Shown here in pieces: positions 51,793 to 59,985 of a DNA stretch of 64,000 nt. How positions within the stretch are numbered: the stretch's first letter is position 1; each line of letters starts with the position of its first letter. The DNA is taken from NCBI RefSeq assembly GCF_004522235.1, contig NZ_SDLT01000015.1, positions 16,058 through 80,057 on the forward strand, read 5' to 3'. The notes below the pieces were generated by a model. That model searched no databases. It saw nothing but the letters and a program-made list of their open reading frames with translations, and had not been told where the DNA came from. This stretch comes from Amycolatopsis nivea. Its GTDB lineage: Bacteria > Actinomycetota > Actinomycetes > Mycobacteriales > Pseudonocardiaceae. The position numbers and the translations under genes are program-made.

Positions 51793-53238
51793 TCAGAGCG
51801 CCGAGGCGTTGGTCTCGAACGCCCGCAGAGCCGCGGCGAGATCCGGCCGGACTCGCACCTTCAGGCGCGTGCCGTCGGCGACGTGCTCTTCTTCCAGCAC
51901 CTCGCCTTCCGCGTGCGCCCGGGACACGAGTTCGCCACGCGCATACGGGACCAGCACGTCGATCACCGTTTCCGCGCGCGGCAGCCGTTCGGCCAGCACC
52001 TCGGCCAGGTCCGCCACGCCCGAGCCGGTGCGCGCGGAGATCTGCACCGAACCGGGCAGCGCGTGGCGCAGCCGGGCCAGGGTGACGTCGTCGGCCGCGT
52101 CGGCCTTGTTGATCACCAGCAGCTCCGGCGGGAGCGGCTCCTTGCGGCTGCGGGTGATCTCGGCGAGCACCTCGCGCACCGCGTTGACCTGGTCCTCCGG
52201 GGCCGCGTCGGAACCGTCCACGACGTGCACGAGCAGGTCGGCGTCGGCCGCCTCCTCCAGCGTCGAGCGGAACGCGTCCACCAGCTGGTGCGGCAGGTGC
52301 CGCACGAACCCGACGGTGTCGGTGAGCGTGAAGGTGCGCCCGTCGGCCGTCTGCGCCCGGCGCGTGGTCGGGTCGAGGGTGGCGAACAGCGCGTCCTCCA
52401 CCAGCACCCCGGCCCCGGTCAGGGCGTTGAGCAGGCTCGACTTGCCGGCGTTGGTGTAGCCGACGATCGCCACGCTCGGCACCTCGTTGGCCACGCGCTT
52501 GCCGCGCTTGGTCTCGCGGATGGTGTCCATCGCGGCGATCTCCCGGCGCAGCTTCGCCACGCGCTTGCTGATCCGCCGCCGGTCCGTCTCCAGCTTCGTT
52601 TCACCAGGTCCGCGCAGGCCCACGCCGCCGTTCGCGCCGCCCGCGCGGCCGCCGGCCTGCCGGGACAGCGCCGAACCCCACCCGCGCAGCCGCGGGACGA
52701 GGTACTGCAGCTGGGCCAGCTCGACCTGCGCCTTGCCCTCCTTGGACCGGGCGTGCTGGGCGAAGATGTCGAGGATCAGGGCGGTCCGGTCAATAACCTT
52801 GACCTTGACCTTCTCCTCCAGCTGGCGCAGCTGGCCGGGCGAGAGCTCGCCGTCGCAGATCACCGTGTCGGCGCCGGTGGCCACGACCACGTCGCGCAGC
52901 TCGCGGACCTTGCCGGACCCGACGTACGTCGCCGGATCGGGCTTCTGCCGCCGCTGGACGAGGCCTTCGAGCACCTCCGAGCCCGCCGTCTCGGCCAGTC
53001 GCGCCAGTTCGGCCAGCGACGCCTCGGACTGCTGGGCGGTGCCTTCAGTCCACACGCCGACCAGCACAACGCGCTCCAGCCGAAGCTGCCGGTACTCGAC
53101 CTCGGTGATGTCCTCGAGCTCGGTGGACAGGCCCGCGACCCGGCGCAGCGACGCGCGGTCCTCGAGCTCCATCTCCCCGACCGAGGGGTCGTAGGGGTCG
53201 TTGTCGTCGTAAAAGTCTTCGTGTGTCTGTTCTGTCAT
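51793..53238 (-). CDS. hflX: Ribosome-associated GTPase HflX
   Basis: 481 residues. N-terminal HflX domain (about 50-200, with DRTALILDIFAQHARSKEGKAQVELAQLQY), glycine-rich linker SRQAGGRAGGANGGVGLRGPGETKLE, then a GTPase domain with GYTNAGKSSLL, DTVGF and NKAD. Splits stalled 70S ribosomes under stress. ATG with GGAGGC. Corresponds to Rv2725c in the conserved block that leads to dapF and miaA. Confidence 0.96.
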   Translation of the reverse strand: MTEQTHEDFYDDNDPYDPSVGEMELEDRASLRRVAGLSTELEDITEVEYRQLRLERVVLVGVWTEGTAQQSEASLAELARLAETAGSEVLEGLVQRRQKPDPATYVGSGKVRELRDVVVATGADTVICDGELSPGQLRQLEEKVKVKVIDRTALILDIFAQHARSKEGKAQVELAQLQYLVPRLRGWGSALSRQAGGRAGGANGGVGLRGPGETKLETDRRRISKRVAKLRREIAAMDTIRETKRGKRVANEVPSVAIVGYTNAGKSSLLNALTGAGVLVEDALFATLDPTTRRAQTADGRTFTLTDTVGFVRHLPHQLVDAFRSTLEEAADADLLVHVVDGSDAAPEDQVNAVREVLAEITRSRKEPLPPELLVINKADAADDVTLARLRHALPGSVQISARTGSGVADLAEVLAERLPRAETVIDVLVPYARGELVSRAHAEGEVLEEEHVADGTRLKVRVRPDLAAALRAFETNASAL

Positions 53239-53281
53239 CGTGCCTCCATGGTCCCACGTTTCGGCGCGGGAACCGAACGGA

Positions 53282-53788
53282 TTACCTGCTGGGATAAACC
53301 GAGACGTACACGGCCGTGCGTTCCGAGGCCGGATCGCGGGGCCTGGCCTTGAATTCTTCGAGCAGCCCCTCGAGCCGCCGCTTGAACTCCGCGACGTCCT
53401 CGGCGCCCACCTGGACCACGAGCCGGGTCGTCTCCGTCTCCGCCAGGTCGGCCTCCGCCATTTCGGCCAGATAGGCCTCGAGCATGGCCTGGTTGACCGC
53501 GACCGCTTCGGCTTCGGCGTTGTCCAGCTGCCACGAAAGCCCGGTGGACAGGTACGGGATCTCCTTCGCCCCGCGCGCACCGCGCCGAGGTTCCTGTGCC
53601 ACGAGAAAACCGGTGTCGACCAGGCGCCGCACGTGGTGCAGCGTCGTCGCCGGGTCGCGGCCGAGCCGGGCTGCCAGCTCCTTGTTCGTCATCGCCTCGA
53701 AAGAGGTCAACCGGATGATGCGCAGCCGTATTCCGGACGCGAGCGCGGCGGCCTCGGCTTCGGTGGAGGGACGTCGGTGCAACGGCAT
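53282..53788 (-). CDS. ArsR-like winged-helix regulator
   Basis: 168 residues; helix-turn-helix (about 15-75: LRIIRLTSFEAMTNKELAARLGRDPATTLHHVRRLVDTGFL) with the HTH_20/ArsR layout and a helical C-terminus of unknown role. No metal-binding Cys cluster is visible, so it may respond to a small molecule. Leaderless ATG after TAGGCT. Divergent from the MFS gene, with a shared operator between. Confidence 0.85.
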   Translation of the reverse strand: MPLHRRPSTEAEAAALASGIRLRIIRLTSFEAMTNKELAARLGRDPATTLHHVRRLVDTGFLVAQEPRRGARGAKEIPYLSTGLSWQLDNAEAEAVAVNQAMLEAYLAEMAEADLAETETTRLVVQVGAEDVAEFKRRLEGLLEEFKARPRDPASERTAVYVSVYPSR

Positions 53789-53794
53789 CCCCGC

Positions 53795-53800
53795 AGCCTA
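53795..53800 (-). promoter_or_regulatory. -10 element of the ArsR-like gene
   Basis: TAGGCT on the minus strand, 6 bases before the ATG at 53788; leaderless type. Confidence 0.6.
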
Positions 53801-53805
53801 GACAA

Positions 53806-53829
53806 AGTGATTGACACTTTCCAATCACT
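53806..53829. promoter_or_regulatory. Palindromic operator between ArsR-like and MFS genes
   Basis: AGTGATTG (53806-53813) and CAATCACT (53822-53829), a perfect 8-base inverted repeat with 8-base spacer. It covers a TTGACA -35 sequence at 53811-53816 for the MFS gene and adjoins the -10 of the regulator. Fits control of both genes. Confidence 0.75.
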
Positions 53830-53833
53830 CGGC

Positions 53834-53839
53834 AACACT
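53834..53839 (+). promoter_or_regulatory. -10 element of the MFS gene
   Basis: AACACT, 17 bases after TTGACA and 7 before the GTG at 53847. Weak hexamer but correct spacing to both sides. Confidence 0.5.
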
Positions 53840-53846
53840 CGATCGG

Positions 53847-55100
53847 GTGCGTCGCGACTCACTCTTCTTCCACGCCGATTTCCGCAGGCTGTGGGCCGGG
53901 GACACGGCGAGCCAACTGGGGATGTTCGTCGGCGTCACGGCCATTCCGCTGCTCGCCGCCGTCACGCTGGCCGCCACGCCGTTCGAGATGGGCCTGCTGA
54001 CCATGGCCGAGACGCTCGGCTTCCTGGTCCTCGGCCTTCCCGCGGGCGTGTGGGTGGACCGGATGCGCAAACGGCCGCTCATGCTCGCCGCCGACCTGGT
54101 CCGCGGGGTGCTGCTGCTCAGCGTCCCGTTCGCCTGGTGGGCCGGCGTGCTCACGATGGCGCAGGTCCTGGTGGTCGTGCTGTTCGTCGGGTTCGCGACG
54201 GTCTTCTTCGACGTCTCCTACCAGGCGTATCTGCCCGCGCTGGTCGGCCGCGAGAAGCTGCTGGAGGGCAACGCGAAGCTGCAGGGCGTGCAGTCGTCGG
54301 CGCAGATCGCCGGGCCGAGCCTCGCCGGCGTGCTCGTGCAGTTCATCGGCGCGGCCAGCACGGTCCTGGTCACCGGGCTCGGCTACCTCACTTCCGCGCT
54401 GTGCCTGTGGCGCATCCGCACCGTCGAAACCCTCCCGGAACGCACCGAGCAGGACCGCCTGGTGCCGCAAATGCTCGAAGGCCTGCGGTTCGTCGTCGCC
54501 GACCGGCCGCTGCGCGCGATCGTCGCCTGCACCGCCACGTCGAACTTCTTCGGCGGAGTGGTCCAGGCCGTTCAGGTGCTGTTCCTGACGCGCACGGCCG
54601 GGCTGAAACCGGCCGAGGTCGGCGGCCTGCTCGCGGTGAGCGGCATCGGCGGCATCGCGGCCGCGCTCTGCGCCGGGCCGATCATCCGCAAGATCGGGCA
54701 GGCCCGGTCGATCTGGCTGGTCCCGGTGCTGTTCTGGCCGGGCGAGATCCTGGTCCTGACGGCCGCGCCGGACTGGCGGATCGCGCTCGCCGGGCTCGGG
54801 ATGGCCGCGTTCGGGTTCGGCGTGATCCTCTACAACATCGCGCAGGTGTCCTACCGCCAGGCGATCACGCCGGACCGGCTGCTGGGCCGGATGAACGCGA
54901 GCGTCCGGTTCGTCGTCTGGGGAGCGCTGCCGCTCGGCGGGCTGCTGGGCGGCGGGCTCGGCGAATGGCTCGGGCTCGCCGGCGCGCTGTGGATCGGGAC
55001 CGCCGGGCCGATCGCGGGCGCGCTGTGGGTGATCTGCTCGCCGCTGCGGCGCATGCGGGACCTGCCGACGGGCGGGGAAATCGCTGTACCCGCCCCGTAA
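53847..55100 (+). CDS. MFS transporter, drug/siderophore exporter type
   Basis: 417 residues with about 12 membrane helices (MFS_3-like). Motif-A-like loop GVWVDRMRKRPLML follows helix 2. Relatives include enterobactin and macrolide exporters. GTG start is 7 bases after a -10 sequence and the frame begins VRRDSLFFHADFRRLWAG, the usual N-terminus. Likely regulated by the divergent ArsR-like protein. Nine bases separate it from valS. The export substrate is not known. Confidence 0.88.
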   Translation: MRRDSLFFHADFRRLWAGDTASQLGMFVGVTAIPLLAAVTLAATPFEMGLLTMAETLGFLVLGLPAGVWVDRMRKRPLMLAADLVRGVLLLSVPFAWWAGVLTMAQVLVVVLFVGFATVFFDVSYQAYLPALVGREKLLEGNAKLQGVQSSAQIAGPSLAGVLVQFIGAASTVLVTGLGYLTSALCLWRIRTVETLPERTEQDRLVPQMLEGLRFVVADRPLRAIVACTATSNFFGGVVQAVQVLFLTRTAGLKPAEVGGLLAVSGIGGIAAALCAGPIIRKIGQARSIWLVPVLFWPGEILVLTAAPDWRIALAGLGMAAFGFGVILYNIAQVSYRQAITPDRLLGRMNASVRFVVWGALPLGGLLGGGLGEWLGLAGALWIGTAGPIAGALWVICSPLRRMRDLPTGGEIAVPAP

Positions 55101-55103
55101 AGT
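55098..55103 (+). promoter_or_regulatory. -10 element of valS
   Basis: TAAAGT, 6 bases, then ATG at 55110. It begins on the TAA of the MFS gene. Confidence 0.6.
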
Positions 55104-55109
55104 GCGGGC

Positions 55110-57617
55110 ATGGACGAGAAGATCCCGCACAAAGCCGGCGTCGACGGCCTGACCGCCAAATGGGTACCGGTGTGGGAACGCGAAGGCGTATACCGGTTCG
55201 ACCGGACGCGCCCGGACGTCTACTCGATCGACACGCCGCCACTGACCGCGAGCGGTTCGCTGCACATCGGGCACGTCTTCTCCTACACGCACACCGACGT
55301 TCTCGCGCGCTACCAACGGATGCGCGGCCGTTCGGTCTTCTACCCGGTCGGCTGGGACGACAACGGCCTGCCCACCGAACGCCGCGTGCAGAACCATTTC
55401 GGCGTGCGCTGCGAGCCGTCGCTGCCCTACGACCCGGCTTTCACCCCGCCGGAGAAGCCCGGCAAGAACGCGATTCCGGTCTCCCGGCGCAATTTCGTGG
55501 AACTGTGCCGCCAGCTGACCGAAACCGACGAGAAGGTGTTCGAGGAGGTCTGGCGGAGCATCGGGCTTTCGGTGGACTGGGCGCTGGCGTACCAGACGAT
55601 CGACCCGGCGACCACGGAAATCTCCCAGCGCGCGTTCCTGCGCAATCTCGCGCGAGGCGAGGCGTACCAATCCGAAGCCCCGACGCTGTGGGATGTCACC
55701 TTCCGCACCGCTGTTGCGCAGGCTGAACTGGAAGACCGCGAACGGCCCGGCGCGTATCACGACCTCGTGTTCACCGCGGAAGACGGCGCGGAAGTGCTCA
55801 TCTCCACCACGCGGCCGGAATTGCTGCCCGCGTGCGTCGCGCTCGTCGCGCATCCGGATGACGAGCGCTACCAAGGCCTTTTCGGGAAGACCGTGCACAC
55901 GCCGGTGTTCGGCGTCGAGGTGCCGGTGCACGCGCATCACCTCGCGGATCCGGAAAAGGGCACCGGTATCGCGATGGTCTGCACCTTCGGCGACACCACC
56001 GACGTCACCTGGTGGCGTGCGCTGCAGCTCGAAACGCGTCCGGTGCTGGGCCGCGACGGCCGGTTCCGCGCAGAACCGCCGCACGGCGTCCCGGCCGACA
56101 AATACGAACCGCTGGCGGGCAAGACTGTCCACACTGGACGCCAGATTCTGGTGGACCTCCTGCGCGAGGCGGCCGCGCTGCGCGGCGAGCCGAGGCCGAT
56201 CACGCATCCGGTGAAGTTCTACGAAAAGGGCGACAAGCCACTGGAAATCGTCACGAGCCGCCAGTGGTACCTGCGCAACGGCGGCCGCGACGACGCCTTG
56301 CGCGCGAAACTGCTGGAGCGCGGCGAGGAGCTGAACTGGGTCCCGCCGCACATGCAGGTCCGCTATCGCAGCTGGGTCGAAGGCCTGACCAGCGACTGGC
56401 TGGTGAGCCGCCAGCGGTTCTTCGGAGTGCCGATCCCGGTCTGGTACCCGCTGGACGCCGACGGCGAGCCGGATCACGACGCGGTGCTGACGCCCGACGA
56501 CGCCAGCCTGCCGGTGGACCCGAGCACCGACGTCCCGCCGGGCTACACCGAGGACCAGCGCGGCGTCCCGGGCGGCTTCGTCGCCGAGGCGGACGTGATG
56601 GACACCTGGGCGACGTCGTCGCTGACGCCGCAGATCGCCGGCCGCTGGAGTCTCGACGACGACCTGTTCCGCCGCGTGTTCCCGTTCTCGCTGCGGCCGC
56701 AGGCGCACGAGATCATCCGCACCTGGCTGTTCTCCACCGCGGTCCGCGCCGAACTGGAGGAAGGCGTGCTGCCGTGGCGGGACGCGGTGATCTCCGGCTG
56801 GGTGCTCGATCCGGACCGGAAGAAGATGTCGAAGTCCGTCGGCAACGTCGTCACGCCGGCGGATCTGCTGGACCGGCACGGTTCCGACGCGGTGCGCTAC
56901 TGGGCGGCGAGCGCGCGGCCGGGCGTCGACACGGCGGTCGACGAAGGCCAGATGAAGGTCGGGCGACGACTGGCGACGAAGCTGTTGAACGTGAGCCGGT
57001 TCGTGCTCGGGCTCGGGATCCCCAAGCCGGAGTCAGCCGTCACGGAGCCGCTGGATCAGTCTGTGCTCGCCACGCTGGCGAAGGTGGTCGAGGAAGCGAC
57101 GGCCGCGTTCGAGGCGCTCGACCAGGCGCGTGCACTGCAGGTGACCGAGACGTTCTTCTGGACGTTCTGCGACGACTACGTGGAGCTGGTGAAGGGCCGG
57201 GCGTACGGCGATCTCGGCGCCGAGGCGGCCGAATCGGCCCAGGTGGCGCTGCGGACGGTGCTGTCGGCGCTGGTGCGCATGTTCGCCCCGGTGCTGCCGT
57301 TCGCGACCGAGGAGATCTGGTCGTGGTGGCAGGAAGGTTCGGTGCACCAGGCGGCGTGGCCGTCGGTGCCGGTGGTCGACGGTGACCCGTCGCTGCTGAC
57401 GCTGGCGGGCGAGGTGATCGCGGCGGTGCGTCGGGCGAAGTCGGACGCGAAGGTGTCGATGCGCTCGCCGGTCGAGACGCTGACCGTGGGCGGCCCGGCG
57501 GAGACGCTGGCCCGGTTCGCCGAGGTGGCCGCGGACGTCCGGCTCGCCGGGGCGATCGGCGAGATCACCACGCGCGACGGCGACTTTTCGCTCGATGCCA
57601 AGATCGTGACCCCGTAG
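55110..57617 (+). CDS. valS: Valyl-tRNA synthetase, archaeal-type
   Basis: 835 residues. HIGH motif as SGSLHIGHVF (about 48-57), GWDDNGLPTERRVQNHFGVRC, editing domain (about 210-340), KMSKS (KKMSKSVGN, about 570) and anticodon-binding domain. The GWDDNGLPTER signature marks the archaeal/rickettsial branch rather than the common bacterial branch; it lacks the C-terminal coiled coil. Whether it is the only valS cannot be told. Leaderless ATG; no T-box leader is present. Confidence 0.93.
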   Translation: MDEKIPHKAGVDGLTAKWVPVWEREGVYRFDRTRPDVYSIDTPPLTASGSLHIGHVFSYTHTDVLARYQRMRGRSVFYPVGWDDNGLPTERRVQNHFGVRCEPSLPYDPAFTPPEKPGKNAIPVSRRNFVELCRQLTETDEKVFEEVWRSIGLSVDWALAYQTIDPATTEISQRAFLRNLARGEAYQSEAPTLWDVTFRTAVAQAELEDRERPGAYHDLVFTAEDGAEVLISTTRPELLPACVALVAHPDDERYQGLFGKTVHTPVFGVEVPVHAHHLADPEKGTGIAMVCTFGDTTDVTWWRALQLETRPVLGRDGRFRAEPPHGVPADKYEPLAGKTVHTGRQILVDLLREAAALRGEPRPITHPVKFYEKGDKPLEIVTSRQWYLRNGGRDDALRAKLLERGEELNWVPPHMQVRYRSWVEGLTSDWLVSRQRFFGVPIPVWYPLDADGEPDHDAVLTPDDASLPVDPSTDVPPGYTEDQRGVPGGFVAEADVMDTWATSSLTPQIAGRWSLDDDLFRRVFPFSLRPQAHEIIRTWLFSTAVRAELEEGVLPWRDAVISGWVLDPDRKKMSKSVGNVVTPADLLDRHGSDAVRYWAASARPGVDTAVDEGQMKVGRRLATKLLNVSRFVLGLGIPKPESAVTEPLDQSVLATLAKVVEEATAAFEALDQARALQVTETFFWTFCDDYVELVKGRAYGDLGAEAAESAQVALRTVLSALVRMFAPVLPFATEEIWSWWQEGSVHQAAWPSVPVVDGDPSLLTLAGEVIAAVRRAKSDAKVSMRSPVETLTVGGPAETLARFAEVAADVRLAGAIGEITTRDGDFSLDAKIVTP

Positions 57618-57620
57618 GGT
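57615..57620 (+). promoter_or_regulatory. -10 element of the monooxygenase gene
   Basis: TAGGGT, 7 bases, then GTG at 57628. It overlaps the valS stop codon and argues against the in-frame GTG at 57619. Confidence 0.55.
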
Positions 57621-57627
57621 GGTTTCC

Positions 57628-57942
57628 GTGGATTCCTACGTGCTCGTCGTCGCCGATGTGTCCAGCAGCCCCGAGAACTCCGAGGAGTTCGGCCGCGCGC
57701 TGCACGAGTTCGCGGCCGCGTGCCGCGAAGAACCGGGCTGCCTGTCGTACGAAGTGTTCCGCTCCGACGAAACGCCGGGGCGGTACGTGAGCATCGAGAA
57801 GTACGCCGACGACGCGGCGTTCAAGGCGCATCGCGAGTCGGACCACTTCCGGGAGATCGGCCTGGGCCGCGTGCTGCCGCTGACCGTCGACCGCGATGTG
57901 CGGATGTACGACCGGCCACGGGAAATCCCGCCGGCGAACTGA
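57628..57942 (+). CDS. Antibiotic biosynthesis monooxygenase-domain protein
   Basis: 104 residues of the ABM ferredoxin-like fold (YVLVVADVSSSPENSEEFGRALHEFAAACREEPGCLSYEVFR, RYVSIEKYADDAAFKAHRESDHF). Dimeric enzymes of this type oxidise quinones or degrade haem; many have no known substrate. Conserved His in SDHF near residue 75. Ends at a strong hairpin shared with dapF. Confidence 0.85.
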   Translation: MDSYVLVVADVSSSPENSEEFGRALHEFAAACREEPGCLSYEVFRSDETPGRYVSIEKYADDAAFKAHRESDHFREIGLGRVLPLTVDRDVRMYDRPREIPPAN

Positions 57943-57960
57943 CTCCGCCGCGGCTGGCCT

Positions 57961-57999
57961 TGAGCGGCGAGCCGGGTTACGACCCCGGCTTGCCGCTCA
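57961..57999. terminator. Bidirectional hairpin between the monooxygenase gene and dapF
   Basis: 16-base stem with one mismatch (TGAGCGGCGAGCCGGG and CCCGGCTTGCCGCTCA) and a 7-base loop. The right arm covers the dapF stop codon. No U tract. Confidence 0.8.
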
Positions 58000-58830
58000 C
58001 AGCGGCGAACCGGCGGCAGCCCACCAAGCCTCGTCGATCTCGCCGCGGGCCACGATCTCCGCGGGGCCGGACAGCGTCGAATCCCCGCGCGAGATCGTCA
58101 CCGACACGCGGCCGCCCGGGATGTCCACTGTGGACTCGCCGGTGTCCTTGCCCGCGAGGTGCAGCGAGGCGGCCACCGCGGCGACCGTGCCGGTGCCGCA
58201 GGCGCGCGTCTCCCCCACGCCGCGCTCGTGGACGCGCATCCGCAGCGCGCCCTCGCCGAGCACGTTGACGAACTCCAGGTTGACCCCGGCCGGGAAGACG
58301 TCGTGGTCGAAATCAGGCTGGTCGCGCAGGTCGAGGCCGGCGATGTCGGTGTCGGTGACCGACACGAGGTGCGGGTTGCCGACGTTCACCGCGACGCCGG
58401 AGAACGCCTGCCCGGCGACCATGGTGACCGACGTGCCGGTGATCGCCGCCGGGCCCATCTGCACGGTGACCGAACGGTCCGGGTGCACGACGACCGGCCG
58501 GTCGCCCGCCCGGGTGCCGATGACGAACTCGCCGTCCGATTCCAGACCGGCGTCCACCAGGTAGCGCGCGAAAACGCGGGTGCCGTTGCCGCACATCTCG
58601 GCGATCGAACCGTCGGCGTTGCGGTAGTCCATGAACCACTCGCCGGCCGATTCTTCGCCGATCGCCTTCGCGCGCACGACGCGCAGCACGCCGTCCGCGC
58701 CGAGGCCCCGCTGCCGGTCGCACAGCGCCGCGACGCGCTCCGCCGTGAGGTCGAGGCGGCCGGCCGCGTCAGGCAGCAGCACGAAGTCGTTCTGCGTGCC
58801 GTGGCCCTTGAGGAATTCGATGCCGCCCAT
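57997..58830 (-). CDS. dapF: Diaminopimelate epimerase
   Basis: 277 residues. Two-fold related halves with catalytic Cys80 (EMCGNGTR) and Cys211 (ETRACGTGT). Converts LL- to meso-diaminopimelate for peptidoglycan and lysine. Leaderless ATG with TAACCT 6 bases upstream; that hexamer overlaps the miaA stop codon. Corresponds to Rv2726c. Confidence 0.97.
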   Translation of the reverse strand: MGGIEFLKGHGTQNDFVLLPDAAGRLDLTAERVAALCDRQRGLGADGVLRVVRAKAIGEESAGEWFMDYRNADGSIAEMCGNGTRVFARYLVDAGLESDGEFVIGTRAGDRPVVVHPDRSVTVQMGPAAITGTSVTMVAGQAFSGVAVNVGNPHLVSVTDTDIAGLDLRDQPDFDHDVFPAGVNLEFVNVLGEGALRMRVHERGVGETRACGTGTVAAVAASLHLAGKDTGESTVDIPGGRVSVTISRGDSTLSGPAEIVARGEIDEAWWAAAGSPL

Positions 58831-58836
58831 GCGTCC

Positions 58837-58842
58837 AGGTTA
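58837..58842 (-). promoter_or_regulatory. -10 element of dapF inside the miaA 3' end
   Basis: TAACCT on the minus strand, beginning on the miaA TAA and ending 6 bases before the dapF ATG. dapF can therefore be transcribed apart from miaA. Confidence 0.55.
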
Positions 58843-59760
58843 CTGGTCGAGCGCGGCGCGGACCCGCGCGGCCAGGTCCGCCGATCCGCCGTCGAACCAC
58901 CGGATCCGCTTGTCCCGGCGGAACCAGGAACGTTGCCGTCGCACGAACCGGCGGGTGGCCTGCGCGGTCGCCGCCGCGGCTGCCGCGAAGTCGCCTTCGC
59001 CGTCCAGTTCGGCCAGCACCTGCTGGTAGCCGAGCGCCCGCGAAGCGGTTTTCCCGTCCCGCAGCCCGCGGCCGAGCAACGCGCGCACCTCGTCCACGAG
59101 ACCGGCCTCGAACATCCGCTCCACCCGCAGGTCGACGCGCTCGTCCAGCTCGGCGATCTCGCGGTCGATCCCGATCAGCACGGTGTCCCAGCGCGCCGGA
59201 CCCGGTTTCGGCAGGTTCGCGGAGAACGGCTCGCCGGTGATCTCGATGACCTCCAGCGCCCGCACGATGCGGCGGGTGTTCGTGGGCAGGATCGCCGCCG
59301 CCGCGACCGGGTCGCGCTCCCCCAGGCGGGTGTAGAGGGCGGCGGTGCCGAGTTCGGCGGCCTCTTCGTCGAGCCGCGCGCGCACCGCGGGGTCGGTGCC
59401 GGGGAAACGGAGGTCATCCAGCACCGCTTGCACGTACAGCCCCGAGCCGCCGGTCAGCACCGGGACCCGGCCCGCGTCGAGAATCCGCTCGATCGTGCTG
59501 CGGGCGTCACGCTGATAGGCGGCGACCGACGCGGTCTCGGTCACGTCGAGTACGTCCAGCAGGTGGTGCGGGACCCCTCGCTGTTCCTCCGCGGTCGCTT
59601 TGGCGGTGCCGATGTCCATGCCCCGGTAGAGCTGGAGCGCGTCGGCGTTCACCACCTCGCCGTCCAGCGCCAGCGCGAGTTCGACGGCCAGTGCAGTCTT
59701 CCCGGTGGCGGTGGGGCCGACGACGGCCACCGGACGGGGCCGTTGAGCTGGGCTGATCAC
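58840..59760 (-). CDS. miaA: tRNA dimethylallyltransferase
   Basis: 306 residues. P-loop GPTATGKTALA, substrate loop NADALQLYRGMDIGTAK and ARWDTVLIG/RALGYQQ motifs. Adds dimethylallyl to A37 of tRNAs reading UNN codons; MiaB, also in this window, then thiomethylates it. GTG start chosen because the family begins just before RPVAVVGPT; no strong ribosome binding site is seen. Equals Rv2727c in order. Confidence 0.95.
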   Translation of the reverse strand: MISPAQRPRPVAVVGPTATGKTALAVELALALDGEVVNADALQLYRGMDIGTAKATAEEQRGVPHHLLDVLDVTETASVAAYQRDARSTIERILDAGRVPVLTGGSGLYVQAVLDDLRFPGTDPAVRARLDEEAAELGTAALYTRLGERDPVAAAAILPTNTRRIVRALEVIEITGEPFSANLPKPGPARWDTVLIGIDREIAELDERVDLRVERMFEAGLVDEVRALLGRGLRDGKTASRALGYQQVLAELDGEGDFAAAAAATAQATRRFVRRQRSWFRRDKRIRWFDGGSADLAARVRAALDQ

Positions 59761-59985
59761 GCCGCAGAACGGTACCCGGCCGGGGCGGGACGCGGGCACG
59801 GAGCGTCAAGGAGAAGTAGGATCAACGCTTTCAGGCGGCTCATCCAGTACCACGGCGCGCGCTGAGCTGCTTGAATGCCGCTGGGGCCCCATGCCCCCGG
59901 CAGAGCACGACAACAGCGTAACCCGGCCCCGCTCACGCGGCGGGGCGCCCGCAGCCGCGGGCGTACAGGCGATAAGGAGCCTGCG

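Noticed and set aside
55091..55109. Possible T-box leader for valS
   Set aside because: Only nine bases separate the MFS stop and the valS start, and the promoter places the 5' end at the ATG.
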